A DNA stretch of 64,000 bases, taken from positions 62,001 to 126,000 of the forward strand of contig NZ_JAALCR010000015.1 in assembly GCF_011065895.1 (NCBI RefSeq), in the 5' to 3' direction. The notes under the pieces are model-generated. The model did not search any database and was not told where the DNA came from. It saw only the letters and a program-made list of their open reading frames with translations. A program made the translations under genes and the position numbers. Numbering within the stretch: position 1 is the first letter of the stretch; each line of letters starts with the position of its first letter. This stretch comes from Paludisphaera rhizosphaerae (GTDB lineage: Bacteria; Planctomycetota; Planctomycetia; Isosphaerales; Isosphaeraceae). This document shows positions 14,202-22,364 of the stretch, piece by piece.

Positions 14202-15672
14202 CGCGTGGGGCGTGAAGCTTCCCAGCGTGGCCGTCTGCCGGGGCCATTCCGCCCCGCTGGACTTCCTCCGGGCCCAGTTCGTCGACCGGCCGCCGATCGT
14301 GGCCTGCCTGGGAGCCCGCGGCTCGGGCAAGTCGTTCGGCTCGGCGCTCTCATGCCATCTCGACTCGCTCGTCTATCCCGGGATCGGCAGCCGCATCCTC
14401 GGGGGATCGCTGGCCCAATCGGCCCAGATTCACGAGGCCCTCGGCAAGTTCGACGAGGCCCGGCCCGGACGCACACCATGGAAGCGGTACAACCGGGAAT
14501 CGGTCGTGTACCGCAACGGCTCCAAGGTGGCGATCCTGGCTTGCTCGGCGAAGTCGGTCCGCGGCCCCCACGTCGCCGACCTCCGGCTCGATGAGGTCGA
14601 CGAGATCGACAGCGCGCTCCGCGACGCCGCGATGGGCATGTCGATGGGCCTCAAGGGCGTGCCGGCGATGACGGTCCTCACGTCCACCTGGCACAAGCTG
14701 GGCGGACCCATGTCGGACATCGTCGAGCGGGGGCGGGCCGGCGAGTTCCCCCTGTTCACGATGTGCATCTGGGAGGTCCTCGAAACCTGCCCCGACGAAC
14801 GGTCCGGGGCGAACCTCGAACGCTGCGACGAGTGCCCGCTCAAGCGCTGGTGCCACGAGGACCGCGACGAGCGGCCGGACGGCCTGCCCAAGGCCAAGCG
14901 GTCGGCCGGGCACTACCCGATCGACAGCCTGATCCAAAAGGTCCGGATGGTCTCGGCCCGCGTGTTCGGGGCCGACTACCTATGCACCGGGCCCAAGGCC
15001 GACGGCGTCTGGTTCAAGGGTTTCGAGGTCGGTCGCCACGTCCGGCCCGACGCCGAATACGATCCGGCCCTGCCGGTCTATGTGTCGATCGACTCGGGCG
15101 TCTTCACTGGGGCCGTGCTGTTCCAGCATCGTCCAGCCGTCGGCAGCTCGCCGCCCCGGATCAACGTGTTCGGCGAGTACCTGTCGGAGGGCGTCACCGC
15201 CTATGACGCGGCCCAACGCATCCTGGCCGAGGTCCTCGAGCGGTGCGGGCCCGACGCCCGGCGGTTCGTCTCGACCGACTCGGCCGGCGGGGCCCGGAAT
15301 CCGGTCGGCCCGACCGTGATCGCCGAGTACAAGCGCGCCGGCCTGGTCGGCGTCCGCAACATCGAGGAGTGGCCGAAGTACGCCGGATGCGTGGCCGACG
15401 GCCTGGCGACGATCGAGGCCCTGATCGAGACGGCCGACGGGACTGTGCATCTAGCGGTCCATCCGCGATGCGTGCGGACGATCGCGGCCCTGCAGAGCTA
15501 CGCCCGGGCCAAGCGCGCCGGGCAATGGCAGGACTATCCCGAGGATCCTCAACACCCCCACGAGGACCTCGTCGACGCCCTCCGGGGCGGCCTGAAAATC
15601 TGCCTGCCCAACGGACTCCGATCCGCTACGGCCGGCTTCAAGACCGTCTCCCCACGAAGGGTGTTCAAATGA
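14104..15672 (+). CDS. terminase large subunit
   Basis: The frame gives up to 522 residues. Walker A is GARGSGKS (residues 70-77), the Walker B-like region RLDEVDEID (161-169), followed by the coupling motif TSTWHK. The C-terminal RNase H-like nuclease shows Asp330 (VSIDSGVF), Asp392 (STDSAGG) and Asp488/491 (HEDLVDALRGG). Cys241, Cys244 and Cys250 (CDECPLKRWC), with Cys229 nearby, form a zinc-like insert between ATPase and nuclease, as in some TerL proteins. The start is uncertain: TTG 14155 and GTG 14212 also keep the ATPase domain. TerL translocates DNA into the prohead and cuts it. Stop overlaps the portal start. Confidence 0.92.
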   Translation: MPSARPIRRTETPSGKPLSSSETSTKVLQDLGSAWGVKLPSVAVCRGHSAPLDFLRAQFVDRPPIVACLGARGSGKSFGSALSCHLDSLVYPGIGSRILGGSLAQSAQIHEALGKFDEARPGRTPWKRYNRESVVYRNGSKVAILACSAKSVRGPHVADLRLDEVDEIDSALRDAAMGMSMGLKGVPAMTVLTSTWHKLGGPMSDIVERGRAGEFPLFTMCIWEVLETCPDERSGANLERCDECPLKRWCHEDRDERPDGLPKAKRSAGHYPIDSLIQKVRMVSARVFGADYLCTGPKADGVWFKGFEVGRHVRPDAEYDPALPVYVSIDSGVFTGAVLFQHRPAVGSSPPRINVFGEYLSEGVTAYDAAQRILAEVLERCGPDARRFVSTDSAGGARNPVGPTVIAEYKRAGLVGVRNIEEWPKYAGCVADGLATIEALIETADGTVHLAVHPRCVRTIAALQSYARAKRAGQWQDYPEDPQHPHEDLVDALRGGLKICLPNGLRSATAGFKTVSPRRVFK

Positions 15673-17432
15673 CCTTACCGATCAGCGCGGGGACGGTCGG
15701 CGTGTTCGCCGGTCTCGGGATGAACGGCCTCCCCGGGATCCCCATCCTGCAGGTCCCGAACGGCCCGAAGATCGAGCGGCCGAACCTCGAGTGGGCCCTC
15801 CATCATCTCCGCTGGCGTTGGCTCCTCGACTCGTGGGAGGGAGGCGAGGCGTACCGCACGGCGATCTACGGGTTCGACCTGCAGGGGATGCCGGTCCGCA
15901 ACCTGGTCCGCCACAAGCACGAGTATCCGGGCCCCGGCGAGAGCTACGGCGCCCAGGGCCGGCCCTTCGGGACCGACCAGGCGGCGCAGGCGACCGCGAC
16001 GGACGACGACTACGAATTGCGACGGGCCCGGACGCCGATCCCCGGTTTCGTCTCCGAGGCGATCAAGACGCACCTCTCGCGGATCTATTGCCACGAGGTT
16101 CGACGCGAGGGGGCCGACCTCGAGGCGTTCTGGGCGGACCCGACCGGCCAGCGTCAGGGCGACATGAAGGCCTGGTTCCCCTCGGCCGTCGCCCCGCTGC
16201 TGATGGCGCTGGGCCAGCTCGATTTCCTGGTCGACCGGCCGGCCGCCCCGGCCGACGACCAGCCGAAGTCGCGGGCCGACGATTACCGCCTGAAGCTCGA
16301 CCGGGCGATCGTCCAGCTCGTGCTCCCGACTGACGTCGTCTGGTGGCGGCTCGACGCCCTGGGCCGCTATACCGACGTCCTGATCCGCGAGACGGACGAC
16401 GACGGGAATCCGGCCTGGCGGTACTGGGGGCCGACGCACTGGCACCTGTTCAACGCCGACGGCAAGCACGTCGGCGGCAAGGAACACACCTACGGGCGGC
16501 CGCCGATCGTACGCGTGTTCGACGGCCGCCGGCCGCGATGCAAACACGTCGGCATGCCGCGATACGAGACGATCGCCGAGCTGCAGCGCGAGTTCTACAA
16601 CCGCGACTCGGAATTGATCCTGTCGGACACGATCCAGGCCCACCCGCTGATCCAGGGCCCGGAGGACTTCTTCGAGGTCGGCGAGGACGGCCAGGCGTCG
16701 ATGCCGATGGGCCCGTCGTTCATGCTGCCCAAACGCAAGATCAACGGCGGCAGCGGCGGATACGAAGGCTTCGACGTCGTCGAGTTCCCCAAGGATGGGG
16801 CCGCGAGCCTCCGGGCGAACAAGCTCGACATGCGGGACGCGGTCGACCGGGCCGCGCTCCTGACCAAGCCGGCCGGGGCCGCCGGCACGAACGGCTCGAC
16901 CGTCTCGCAGTCGGGCACGTCCAAACGGCTCGACCAGTCGGCCGGCAACGATCTGTTGACCCAGATCGCCGAGGTTCTGGCGGCGGCCGAGGGCCGCCTC
17001 GCCGAGCTGGCCGTCCTCGTGCAATCCGGCGGCTCGATCGACCCGTCGACGTCGGCCGAAAAGCCCTCGTGGAAGGTCGTCTATCCGCAGCGGTTCGACC
17101 TCGCGACCGCCGAGGAGCTGGCCAACCAGGTCGCCGACTTCCAGGCGATCCTCGCGGCCGCCGGCAAGGTCCCGGAGATCGAATTCGCCTGCCTTTCGGC
17201 CCTCGTGCGGCTCATGCGTCCCGGACTCGAGCCGGACGACTACAAGGCGTTCGACGTCGAACTCGAGGCCTACCTCGACGAGGCCGAGAAGCGTCAGGAA
17301 GCCCAACGCGAGGCCGAGGCTCGCTATCCCGCCCCGCTCGGGACCGACCCGAACAAGCCCGGGGAAGCCCCCGGCGCCCCCGCACCGAACCTTGAACCCG
17401 CCACCCGTTCCGACCTGCAAGAGGTGTATTGA
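15669..17432 (+). CDS. portal protein
   Basis: 587 residues from ATG 15669, overlapping the TerL stop by ATGA. Portal-like features: Trp/Arg-rich N terminus (WALHHLRWRWLLDSWEGGEA), FVSEAIKTHLSRIYCHEVRR, and a clip/wing region with IVQLVLPTDVVWWRLDAL and YWGPTHWHLFNADG. The long helical C-terminal third (GNDLLTQIAEVLAAAEGRLA, LEAYLDEAEKRQEAQREA) follows. The portal dodecamer forms the DNA entry channel and nucleates capsid assembly. Assigned from position between terminase and scaffold together with length and pattern. Confidence 0.8.
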   Translation: MTLPISAGTVGVFAGLGMNGLPGIPILQVPNGPKIERPNLEWALHHLRWRWLLDSWEGGEAYRTAIYGFDLQGMPVRNLVRHKHEYPGPGESYGAQGRPFGTDQAAQATATDDDYELRRARTPIPGFVSEAIKTHLSRIYCHEVRREGADLEAFWADPTGQRQGDMKAWFPSAVAPLLMALGQLDFLVDRPAAPADDQPKSRADDYRLKLDRAIVQLVLPTDVVWWRLDALGRYTDVLIRETDDDGNPAWRYWGPTHWHLFNADGKHVGGKEHTYGRPPIVRVFDGRRPRCKHVGMPRYETIAELQREFYNRDSELILSDTIQAHPLIQGPEDFFEVGEDGQASMPMGPSFMLPKRKINGGSGGYEGFDVVEFPKDGAASLRANKLDMRDAVDRAALLTKPAGAAGTNGSTVSQSGTSKRLDQSAGNDLLTQIAEVLAAAEGRLAELAVLVQSGGSIDPSTSAEKPSWKVVYPQRFDLATAEELANQVADFQAILAAAGKVPEIEFACLSALVRLMRPGLEPDDYKAFDVELEAYLDEAEKRQEAQREAEARYPAPLGTDPNKPGEAPGAPAPNLEPATRSDLQEVY

Positions 17433-18172
17433 TGTCGTTCAACGCCACCCTCGCCGCGGCCGCCGCCGCGGCCAACGCCGGCGAGGCCGGCAACGACGCC
17501 GGAGCCGCAGCCGGCCAGACCTCGACGCCCCCGCCGCCGGCCGCACCCGCCGGCGACTTCCGATCGATCACGGCCGAGGAGCATCAGCAGCTCCTAGCCG
17601 CCCGCTCGGAACTCGCCGCCCTGCGGTCCCAGCAGTCCGCCGAGGCCGACCGCAAGGAACGGGCCCGGCTCGACTCCATGGCCGCCGAGGGACGGCACAA
17701 GGAAGCCCTCGACCAGATGCGGACGACCTGGGAGACCAAGCACGCCGACGCCGTCCGGCAGTTCGAGGAGCTGCAGGCCCAGGTCCTCGGCGACAAGCTG
17801 ACGGCGACGATCAGCGGCGCTTTCGCCGGCCGCGACTTCATCGGCAGCACGGCCGAGGAGAAGGCCCTCGCCCAGGCCGACCTGACCCGGCTCCTCGAGG
17901 CCGATTTCGAGGCCGTCCGCGACGCCCAGGGCCGCGTACGCGTCCAGGACAAGCGGACCGGCGTCGAGGCCTCGGTCGCGCTCAAGGAACGGCTCGACGG
18001 CCGCCGCTACGCCCTCTACTTCGCCTCCAAGGGCGCCGGGGCGAACTCCAAGCCGGCCGGCGGCCAGCTCCCGGCCCCGACGATCCAGGAGGGCGGCTCG
18101 TTCCTCGAGCAGAACGCCCGCGAGTTCCAGTCCCGCCAGGTCCAGGGGTTCGGCTTCCACAAGATCGGCTGA
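17432..18172 (+). CDS. capsid scaffolding protein
   Basis: 246 residues; ATG 17432 overlaps the portal stop by one base, behind AAGAGGTG. Ala/Gly-rich disordered N terminus, a long charged coiled coil (about residues 48-110, HQQLLAARSELAALRSQQSA; MRTTWETKHADAVRQFEELQ) and a C-terminal tail. This profile and position immediately before the major capsid gene are standard for phage scaffolds. No protease motif is visible. Confidence 0.75.
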   Translation: MSFNATLAAAAAAANAGEAGNDAGAAAGQTSTPPPPAAPAGDFRSITAEEHQQLLAARSELAALRSQQSAEADRKERARLDSMAAEGRHKEALDQMRTTWETKHADAVRQFEELQAQVLGDKLTATISGAFAGRDFIGSTAEEKALAQADLTRLLEADFEAVRDAQGRVRVQDKRTGVEASVALKERLDGRRYALYFASKGAGANSKPAGGQLPAPTIQEGGSFLEQNAREFQSRQVQGFGFHKIG

Positions 18173-18233
18173 ACCGGCCACGTCCCGCCGCCCGTCCGTC
18201 TCCACCTCCCCACCAACCGCATGAGGTCGCCCA

Positions 18234-19370
18234 ATGCCAGCCTACGATAATGGCATCGTAACCCAGTACCCGGCCTTCAACGCCGGCGTGATTCCGAACG
18301 ACGTGTTCGGCGTCGCGATCAACTGGTTCGTGAACCGAACCCCGCTCACGTCGCGCCTGCCGAAACTGCCGGTCGCCTCGCCGCAGTTCCTGATCGTGAA
18401 CGACAACTACCGGCCGCGTCAGGTCGCGATCAACGTCGGCGGCACGCTGTCGAACAGCGCCACCACGATCGTCATGGCCGACTCCTCGAGCCTCGAGCCC
18501 GGCGACGTGATCCGGCTCGAGTCCGAGGACCTGCTGATCACGGCGAACGACCCCACGACCAACACCATCACCGTCACCCGCGGCTACGCCAGCACGACGG
18601 CCGCGACCCACGCGGACGGCACCAAGGCCCTGCTGGTCGGCAACAGCCGGACGGGCGGCGAGAACGAGGTCAAGGGGATCAGCCGGATCCCGACCCCGAC
18701 CACGCAGTATTGCCAGACCGTGCAGCACGCCTACCAGGTCAGCGGCGCGCTGCAGGCGAACGGCAACTACGCCAGCTCGTTCGCGACCCCGCTCGACCGC
18801 GACCGCATGCTCTCGATCCAGCACGTCATGGACGACTTCGAGTCGTCCGCATACTACGGCTCGGGCGTCGGCATCACCGCGGGCGGCCGCCCCATGCAGA
18901 AGGGGATCCAGAAGCTCCTGACCACGAACAAGGTCACGACCCCGACCAACGCGGCCGCATACAAGTCGACGGACCTAATCCGCGACACGATGCAGGCCTG
19001 CTTCAACGGCGGCGGCAACCCGTCGATCCTGCTGGTCTCGACCGACTTCCTGCAGGCCTTCGCGACCTGGGGCCAGGCCGCGATGCGGATCAACGCCGGC
19101 CAGAACGTCTATGGCACGCCGATCGACCTGTTCGAGGCCCCGTTCTTGGGCGGGATCACGATCGTCCCCGCCCCGCTGCTGCTGCCCGGCACGGCGATCT
19201 GCCTGTCGGGCCCCGAGGCCCGGATCCGGCTGAAGCGCTCGATGATCGACAAGCCCCGTGGCAGCCGCGGGGACTCGTTTGAGGGCGACATCATCATGGA
19301 AGGGGCGATCGAGATCGACAACGAAGCCCATCACGCCTGGGTCTCCGGCGTTACGGCCTTCTCGGCCTGA
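18234..19370 (+). CDS. major capsid protein, SU10/DUF5309-like HK97 fold
   Basis: 378 residues. The order of elements resembles the SU10-type major capsid family (DUF5309): N-terminal segment with NDVFGVAINWFVNRTPLTSR, an inserted beta domain at about 67-140 (EPGDVIRLESEDLLIT, NTITVTRGYASTTAATHADG), then the P-domain spine helix (PLDRDRMLSIQHVMDDFESS), a Gly-rich turn and an A-domain-like end (GSRGDSFEGDIIMEGAIEID). It forms the icosahedral shell. A strong hairpin follows the gene. No cleavable propeptide is obvious, consistent with a separate scaffold. Confidence 0.85.
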   Translation: MPAYDNGIVTQYPAFNAGVIPNDVFGVAINWFVNRTPLTSRLPKLPVASPQFLIVNDNYRPRQVAINVGGTLSNSATTIVMADSSSLEPGDVIRLESEDLLITANDPTTNTITVTRGYASTTAATHADGTKALLVGNSRTGGENEVKGISRIPTPTTQYCQTVQHAYQVSGALQANGNYASSFATPLDRDRMLSIQHVMDDFESSAYYGSGVGITAGGRPMQKGIQKLLTTNKVTTPTNAAAYKSTDLIRDTMQACFNGGGNPSILLVSTDFLQAFATWGQAAMRINAGQNVYGTPIDLFEAPFLGGITIVPAPLLLPGTAICLSGPEARIRLKRSMIDKPRGSRGDSFEGDIIMEGAIEIDNEAHHAWVSGVTAFSA

Positions 19371-19399
19371 TCCGCGGCCTTCTCCCCACCACGTCCCCG

Positions 19400-19434
19400 C
19401 GCCGCCGCCCCGCCGCTCTCCCGGGGCGGCGGCG
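19400..19434. terminator. 12-bp GC hairpin after the major capsid gene
   Basis: CGCCGCCGCCCC (19400-19411) pairs perfectly with GGGGCGGCGGCG (19423-19434) around 11 bases. Placed 30 bp after the capsid stop and before the next late gene, it could attenuate read-through or stabilise capsid mRNA. No T-run. Confidence 0.55.
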
Positions 19435-19462
19435 GTCCCCCATCCGAGCCGAGGCCCCGACC

Positions 19463-19834
19463 ATGTCCGCCGATTATTCGTTCCCGGGCGTCCAGCCGTT
19501 CATCGAGCGGAGCGCGGCCGAGGCCGGCGTCCCCGCTCTCGCGATCACCCCGCTCCGGGGGCTCTGGCACGTCGCCCGCGTGCAAGACGCCCTGGCCCAG
19601 GTCGCCAAGGCCGACCCCGCGACCCGGGAATCCCTGCTGGACCAGGCCATCGCCCACCGCGACGCCCTGGTCGCCGCCCTCGACGGCGTCGACGCGGCGA
19701 TCGACCACGTCCGCAAGGGCATCGCCCCCAAGCCCGACCCCGAGCCCGCCGAACCCGAGCCGTCGGACGAGTCGCCGGCGGACGAGGAGGCCGACCTCGA
19801 GCCCGAGGCTCACGACGCCGATGGCAACGACTGA
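19463..19834 (+). CDS. small late protein with acidic tail
   Basis: 123 residues from ATG 19463. Helical core (AEAGVPALAITPLRGLWHVA; RESLLDQAIAHRDALVAALD) and a long Pro/Glu/Asp tail. Position after the capsid gene suggests a head-completion or connector-associated role. Unrecognised. Overlaps the next gene by 14 bases. Confidence 0.5.
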   Translation: MSADYSFPGVQPFIERSAAEAGVPALAITPLRGLWHVARVQDALAQVAKADPATRESLLDQAIAHRDALVAALDGVDAAIDHVRKGIAPKPDPEPAEPEPSDESPADEEADLEPEAHDADGND

Positions 19835-20513
19835 CCCCACCCCCAACACGGATCCGCTCTCGGTCCTGTACGCGACGGACGAACACCTCGCGATCCGGGC
19901 CGGCGGCGACTTCGTCGCCCTGACGCCGGCCTGGCAGGTCGCCGCCGCCGGGTCCGACGGGGCTTTCGCGAGCGGCTCGCCCTGGGACCTCACCTCAGCC
20001 TCGATCGACTTCGAAGCCGCCGGGATCGGGCCCGGGTCAGTCTGCCTGCTGACCAGGCCCCAGACGACGTTCCGGGGATCGGGCGTGCTGCTGGCCGTCG
20101 ACCAGGTCGACGGCCCCACGGCCACGCTCCGGCCGATCGGGCCCGGCTCCGGATCAAGCCCGGTACCGGCGGCCGGCCTGTCGGGCGTCGTGTTCGCGTT
20201 CCCGACGTTGCGACCGCAGATCGAGGATGCGTCCTTCGACCTGAACCGACGGTACGGCATCGACCCCGCGAGCCTGTACCGCAATCCGTCCAACCTGGTC
20301 GACCTCCGGGAGCTCCGGGCGGCCTGCGTCGTCACGGTCCTCCTGAACCGCTACACGTTCGAGGCCCGCGGCAAGGACGGCGACTATCGGGCCAAGGCGA
20401 GGCTCCTCCGGGACGACCTCGACCAGATGCTCGCCCGGCTGGGCCTGCGCTGGACTCCCGCCGTCGCCGCGCCACGCCGGACCACGCCATTCAACACGCG
20501 GATCTCGCGATGA
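19821..20513 (+). CDS. putative head-tail connector/adaptor protein
   Basis: 230 residues. Beta-rich N-terminal two thirds and a C-terminal segment (YGIDPASLYRNPSNLVDLRE, then ARLLRDDLDQMLARLGLRW) that looks like the helical bundle of gp6/gp15-type adaptors. Assigned by order after capsid and before minor head protein. Overlaps the next gene by ATGA. Confidence 0.5.
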   Translation: MATTDPTPNTDPLSVLYATDEHLAIRAGGDFVALTPAWQVAAAGSDGAFASGSPWDLTSASIDFEAAGIGPGSVCLLTRPQTTFRGSGVLLAVDQVDGPTATLRPIGPGSGSSPVPAAGLSGVVFAFPTLRPQIEDASFDLNRRYGIDPASLYRNPSNLVDLRELRAACVVTVLLNRYTFEARGKDGDYRAKARLLRDDLDQMLARLGLRWTPAVAAPRRTTPFNTRISR

Positions 20514-21085
20514 CCGATCCCCTCGAGCCCCAGCTCCTCCGACGCCTCGAGCCGTGGAACCGGGCCGCCCGGCGACTCGTCGCGCGGGGGACCTCGGATG
20601 CGGCGGCCCACGCCTCGAGGGCGGTCGCCAAGACGTCGGCGACGGCCGCCCCCCGCGCGGCGGTCCGGACGCCGGCCTACCGCCGCGGCTCCGACCGGCT
20701 CGACGACCTGCAGGCCGACGTCCTCAAGCTGATCCGGAGCGCCCGAGAGGCGTTCTACGTCGATGCCTTCGACCTCTTGCGGCCGGGCCTCGACCCAGAC
20801 CATCACCGCGTCGACGCCGGCCCGACCAAGGCCGGTGCGGCGATCGCACGCGGGGCCGTCCTCCAGGGCTACACGCTCGAGGCCGAGCTGGCGGGCCCGT
20901 TCGGCGAGGCCTCGAGGACGCTCGCCTCGGCGACGGCCCTGGCGGCCCGCAAGGACGGCGACGACCGCTGGATCGAGTCGTGGGAGGACCGGACGGCCCG
21001 GGCCCTGACGCGGGCGATCCTGACGGCCCTCAGCGACTCGCAAATCGCCCTGCTCACGGCGGTCCTGGCCGCGCTGGAGAAATGA
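20510..21085 (+). CDS. late head-region protein, unknown function
   Basis: 191 residues, largely helical and Ala/Arg-rich (LEPWNRAARRLVARGTSDAA; LDDLQADVLKLIRSAREAFY; ESWEDRTARALTRAILTALS). It is directly followed, two bases later, by the Mu-F-like minor head protein and may be its N-terminal half split into a separate gene. Minor head proteins of this family usually have a long helical N-terminal part, which the next protein lacks. Confidence 0.5.
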   Translation: MTDPLEPQLLRRLEPWNRAARRLVARGTSDAAAHASRAVAKTSATAAPRAAVRTPAYRRGSDRLDDLQADVLKLIRSAREAFYVDAFDLLRPGLDPDHHRVDAGPTKAGAAIARGAVLQGYTLEAELAGPFGEASRTLASATALAARKDGDDRWIESWEDRTARALTRAILTALSDSQIALLTAVLAALEK

Positions 21086-21086
21086 G

Positions 21087-21854
21087 GTGGCCGGCTATCA
21101 GCGCGTCATCTTCAACGGCGATCCCGGCGACCGCTGGAGGAACACGACAGGCAAGGTCCAGTACCAGCTCCTCGTCAACTGGGCCAACACCTGCGGCGTC
21201 TGCGCCCAGTACGACCACGCGATCGGGCCGATCTGGCCGCTGCCGTATCACCGCAACTGCCGCTGCCGACAGATCGCGATCCCGCCCGAGGCCCTGGCCG
21301 AACCCTGGGTCGACTTCCGGGCGATCGCCGACGGCCTCGACCTCGAGGGCAAGCGGGCGCTCGTCGGGGCGTCGAACTACCGGCTGATTCAGGCCGGGAC
21401 GGTCGCCTGGTCGGACGTCGTCACCCCCCACCGGGTCCGCGACCTGCACGAGGTCGTCGCGATCAAGAAGCTGTCGGTCGACCGGCTGACCGCCGCCGGG
21501 ATCCGGCCGGCGATCGCCGAGGCGGCCCACGCGACGGTCCACACCCCCGAGCATCAGTTGATCGAAGCCCAGCGCCGACGGCTGGTTGCGAACCTCGCCG
21601 GCGCAGGCCTCGACCGCGCCACGCTGGCTTCGCTGGCGGCCGAGGGCCTGGCGGCCCGGGTCGTCGTCTCGGGACCGTCCGGGCGACAGAAGTTCGACGG
21701 CCTCGGCATCGACGACCGGCTGCGGCGGTTTCTGGCGGCCTGGCGACCCAAGCCGCCCAAGCCCGAGCCGAAGCTCAAGCCCGAGGAAACGCCCGGCCCC
21801 GACGACCAGGCCGGCGACGGGACGGCGATCCCGCCGACGCCCGACGACGAGTGA
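21087..21854 (+). CDS. minor head protein, Mu gpF/SPP1 gp7-like
   Basis: 255 residues from GTG 21087, starting two bases after the preceding stop. Residues about 28-62 carry the family signature LVNWANTCGVCAQYDHAIG then PLPYHRNCRCRQI, i.e. CxxC about 20 residues before PxHxNCRC, typical of the phage head morphogenesis domain. A Pro/Lys-rich tail ends the protein. Family members sit in the capsid at few copies and influence DNA ejection. Confidence 0.8.
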   Translation: MAGYQRVIFNGDPGDRWRNTTGKVQYQLLVNWANTCGVCAQYDHAIGPIWPLPYHRNCRCRQIAIPPEALAEPWVDFRAIADGLDLEGKRALVGASNYRLIQAGTVAWSDVVTPHRVRDLHEVVAIKKLSVDRLTAAGIRPAIAEAAHATVHTPEHQLIEAQRRRLVANLAGAGLDRATLASLAAEGLAARVVVSGPSGRQKFDGLGIDDRLRRFLAAWRPKPPKPEPKLKPEETPGPDDQAGDGTAIPPTPDDE

Positions 21855-21886
21855 TCCCCGACCCATCCCATACCCGGAGCCTCTCC

Positions 21887-22324
21887 ATGGCCGACACGAT
21901 CATCACGCCCAATGAGGGCGAGCTGCAGCTCCTCTCCGACCTGCTCACCGGCGGCACACTCGAGAATTGGTCTCTGCGGCTGTTCACCAACGCCGTCACC
22001 GTCACCGAGGCGAGCACGCTCACGGACTTCACCATCGCGACGTTCACCGGTTACACCTCGGCCACCCTGACGCGGGGGAGTTGGGGTACGCCGGCGAGCG
22101 GAACGCCCTCCGGGAGCTGGTCGGCCGAGGCTTCGGTGGCGGAAGCCAGCTATGCCGAGCAGACGTTCACGAACAGCTCGGCCAGCCCCGTCGCGATCAA
22201 GGGCTACATCATCGTCGGCGCGACGAGCGGCAAGGTCATTCGGGCCTGCCGATTCGAGACGGATCAGACGATCAACGCCTCGGGCGGGACGCTGAAGATT
22301 ACGCCCAAGTGCGGCCTCGCCTGA
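21887..22324 (+). CDS. putative virion surface/decoration or tail protein
   Basis: 145 residues from ATG 21887. Beta-sandwich-like: LENWSLRLFTNAVTVTE, FTIATFTGYTSATLTRGSWG, SAEASVAEASYAEQTFTNSS, AIKGYIIVGATSGKVIRACR. The pattern resembles small beta-rich phage proteins annotated as decoration or tail proteins between head and tail modules. Not assignable more precisely. Confidence 0.5.
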   Translation: MADTIITPNEGELQLLSDLLTGGTLENWSLRLFTNAVTVTEASTLTDFTIATFTGYTSATLTRGSWGTPASGTPSGSWSAEASVAEASYAEQTFTNSSASPVAIKGYIIVGATSGKVIRACRFETDQTINASGGTLKITPKCGLA

Positions 22325-22364
22325 TCCGCGGCCAACGCTTCCCCCGGCTCGCGGAGGGCTACCC

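Noticed and set aside
15243-15668. 142-codon extension of the portal gene into the terminase gene
   Set aside because: ATG 15669 gives the usual ATGA coupling and the extension is a shadow of TerL.
15675-17420. 581-codon leftward open frame
   Set aside because: Antisense of the portal gene, composition typical of a GC shadow.
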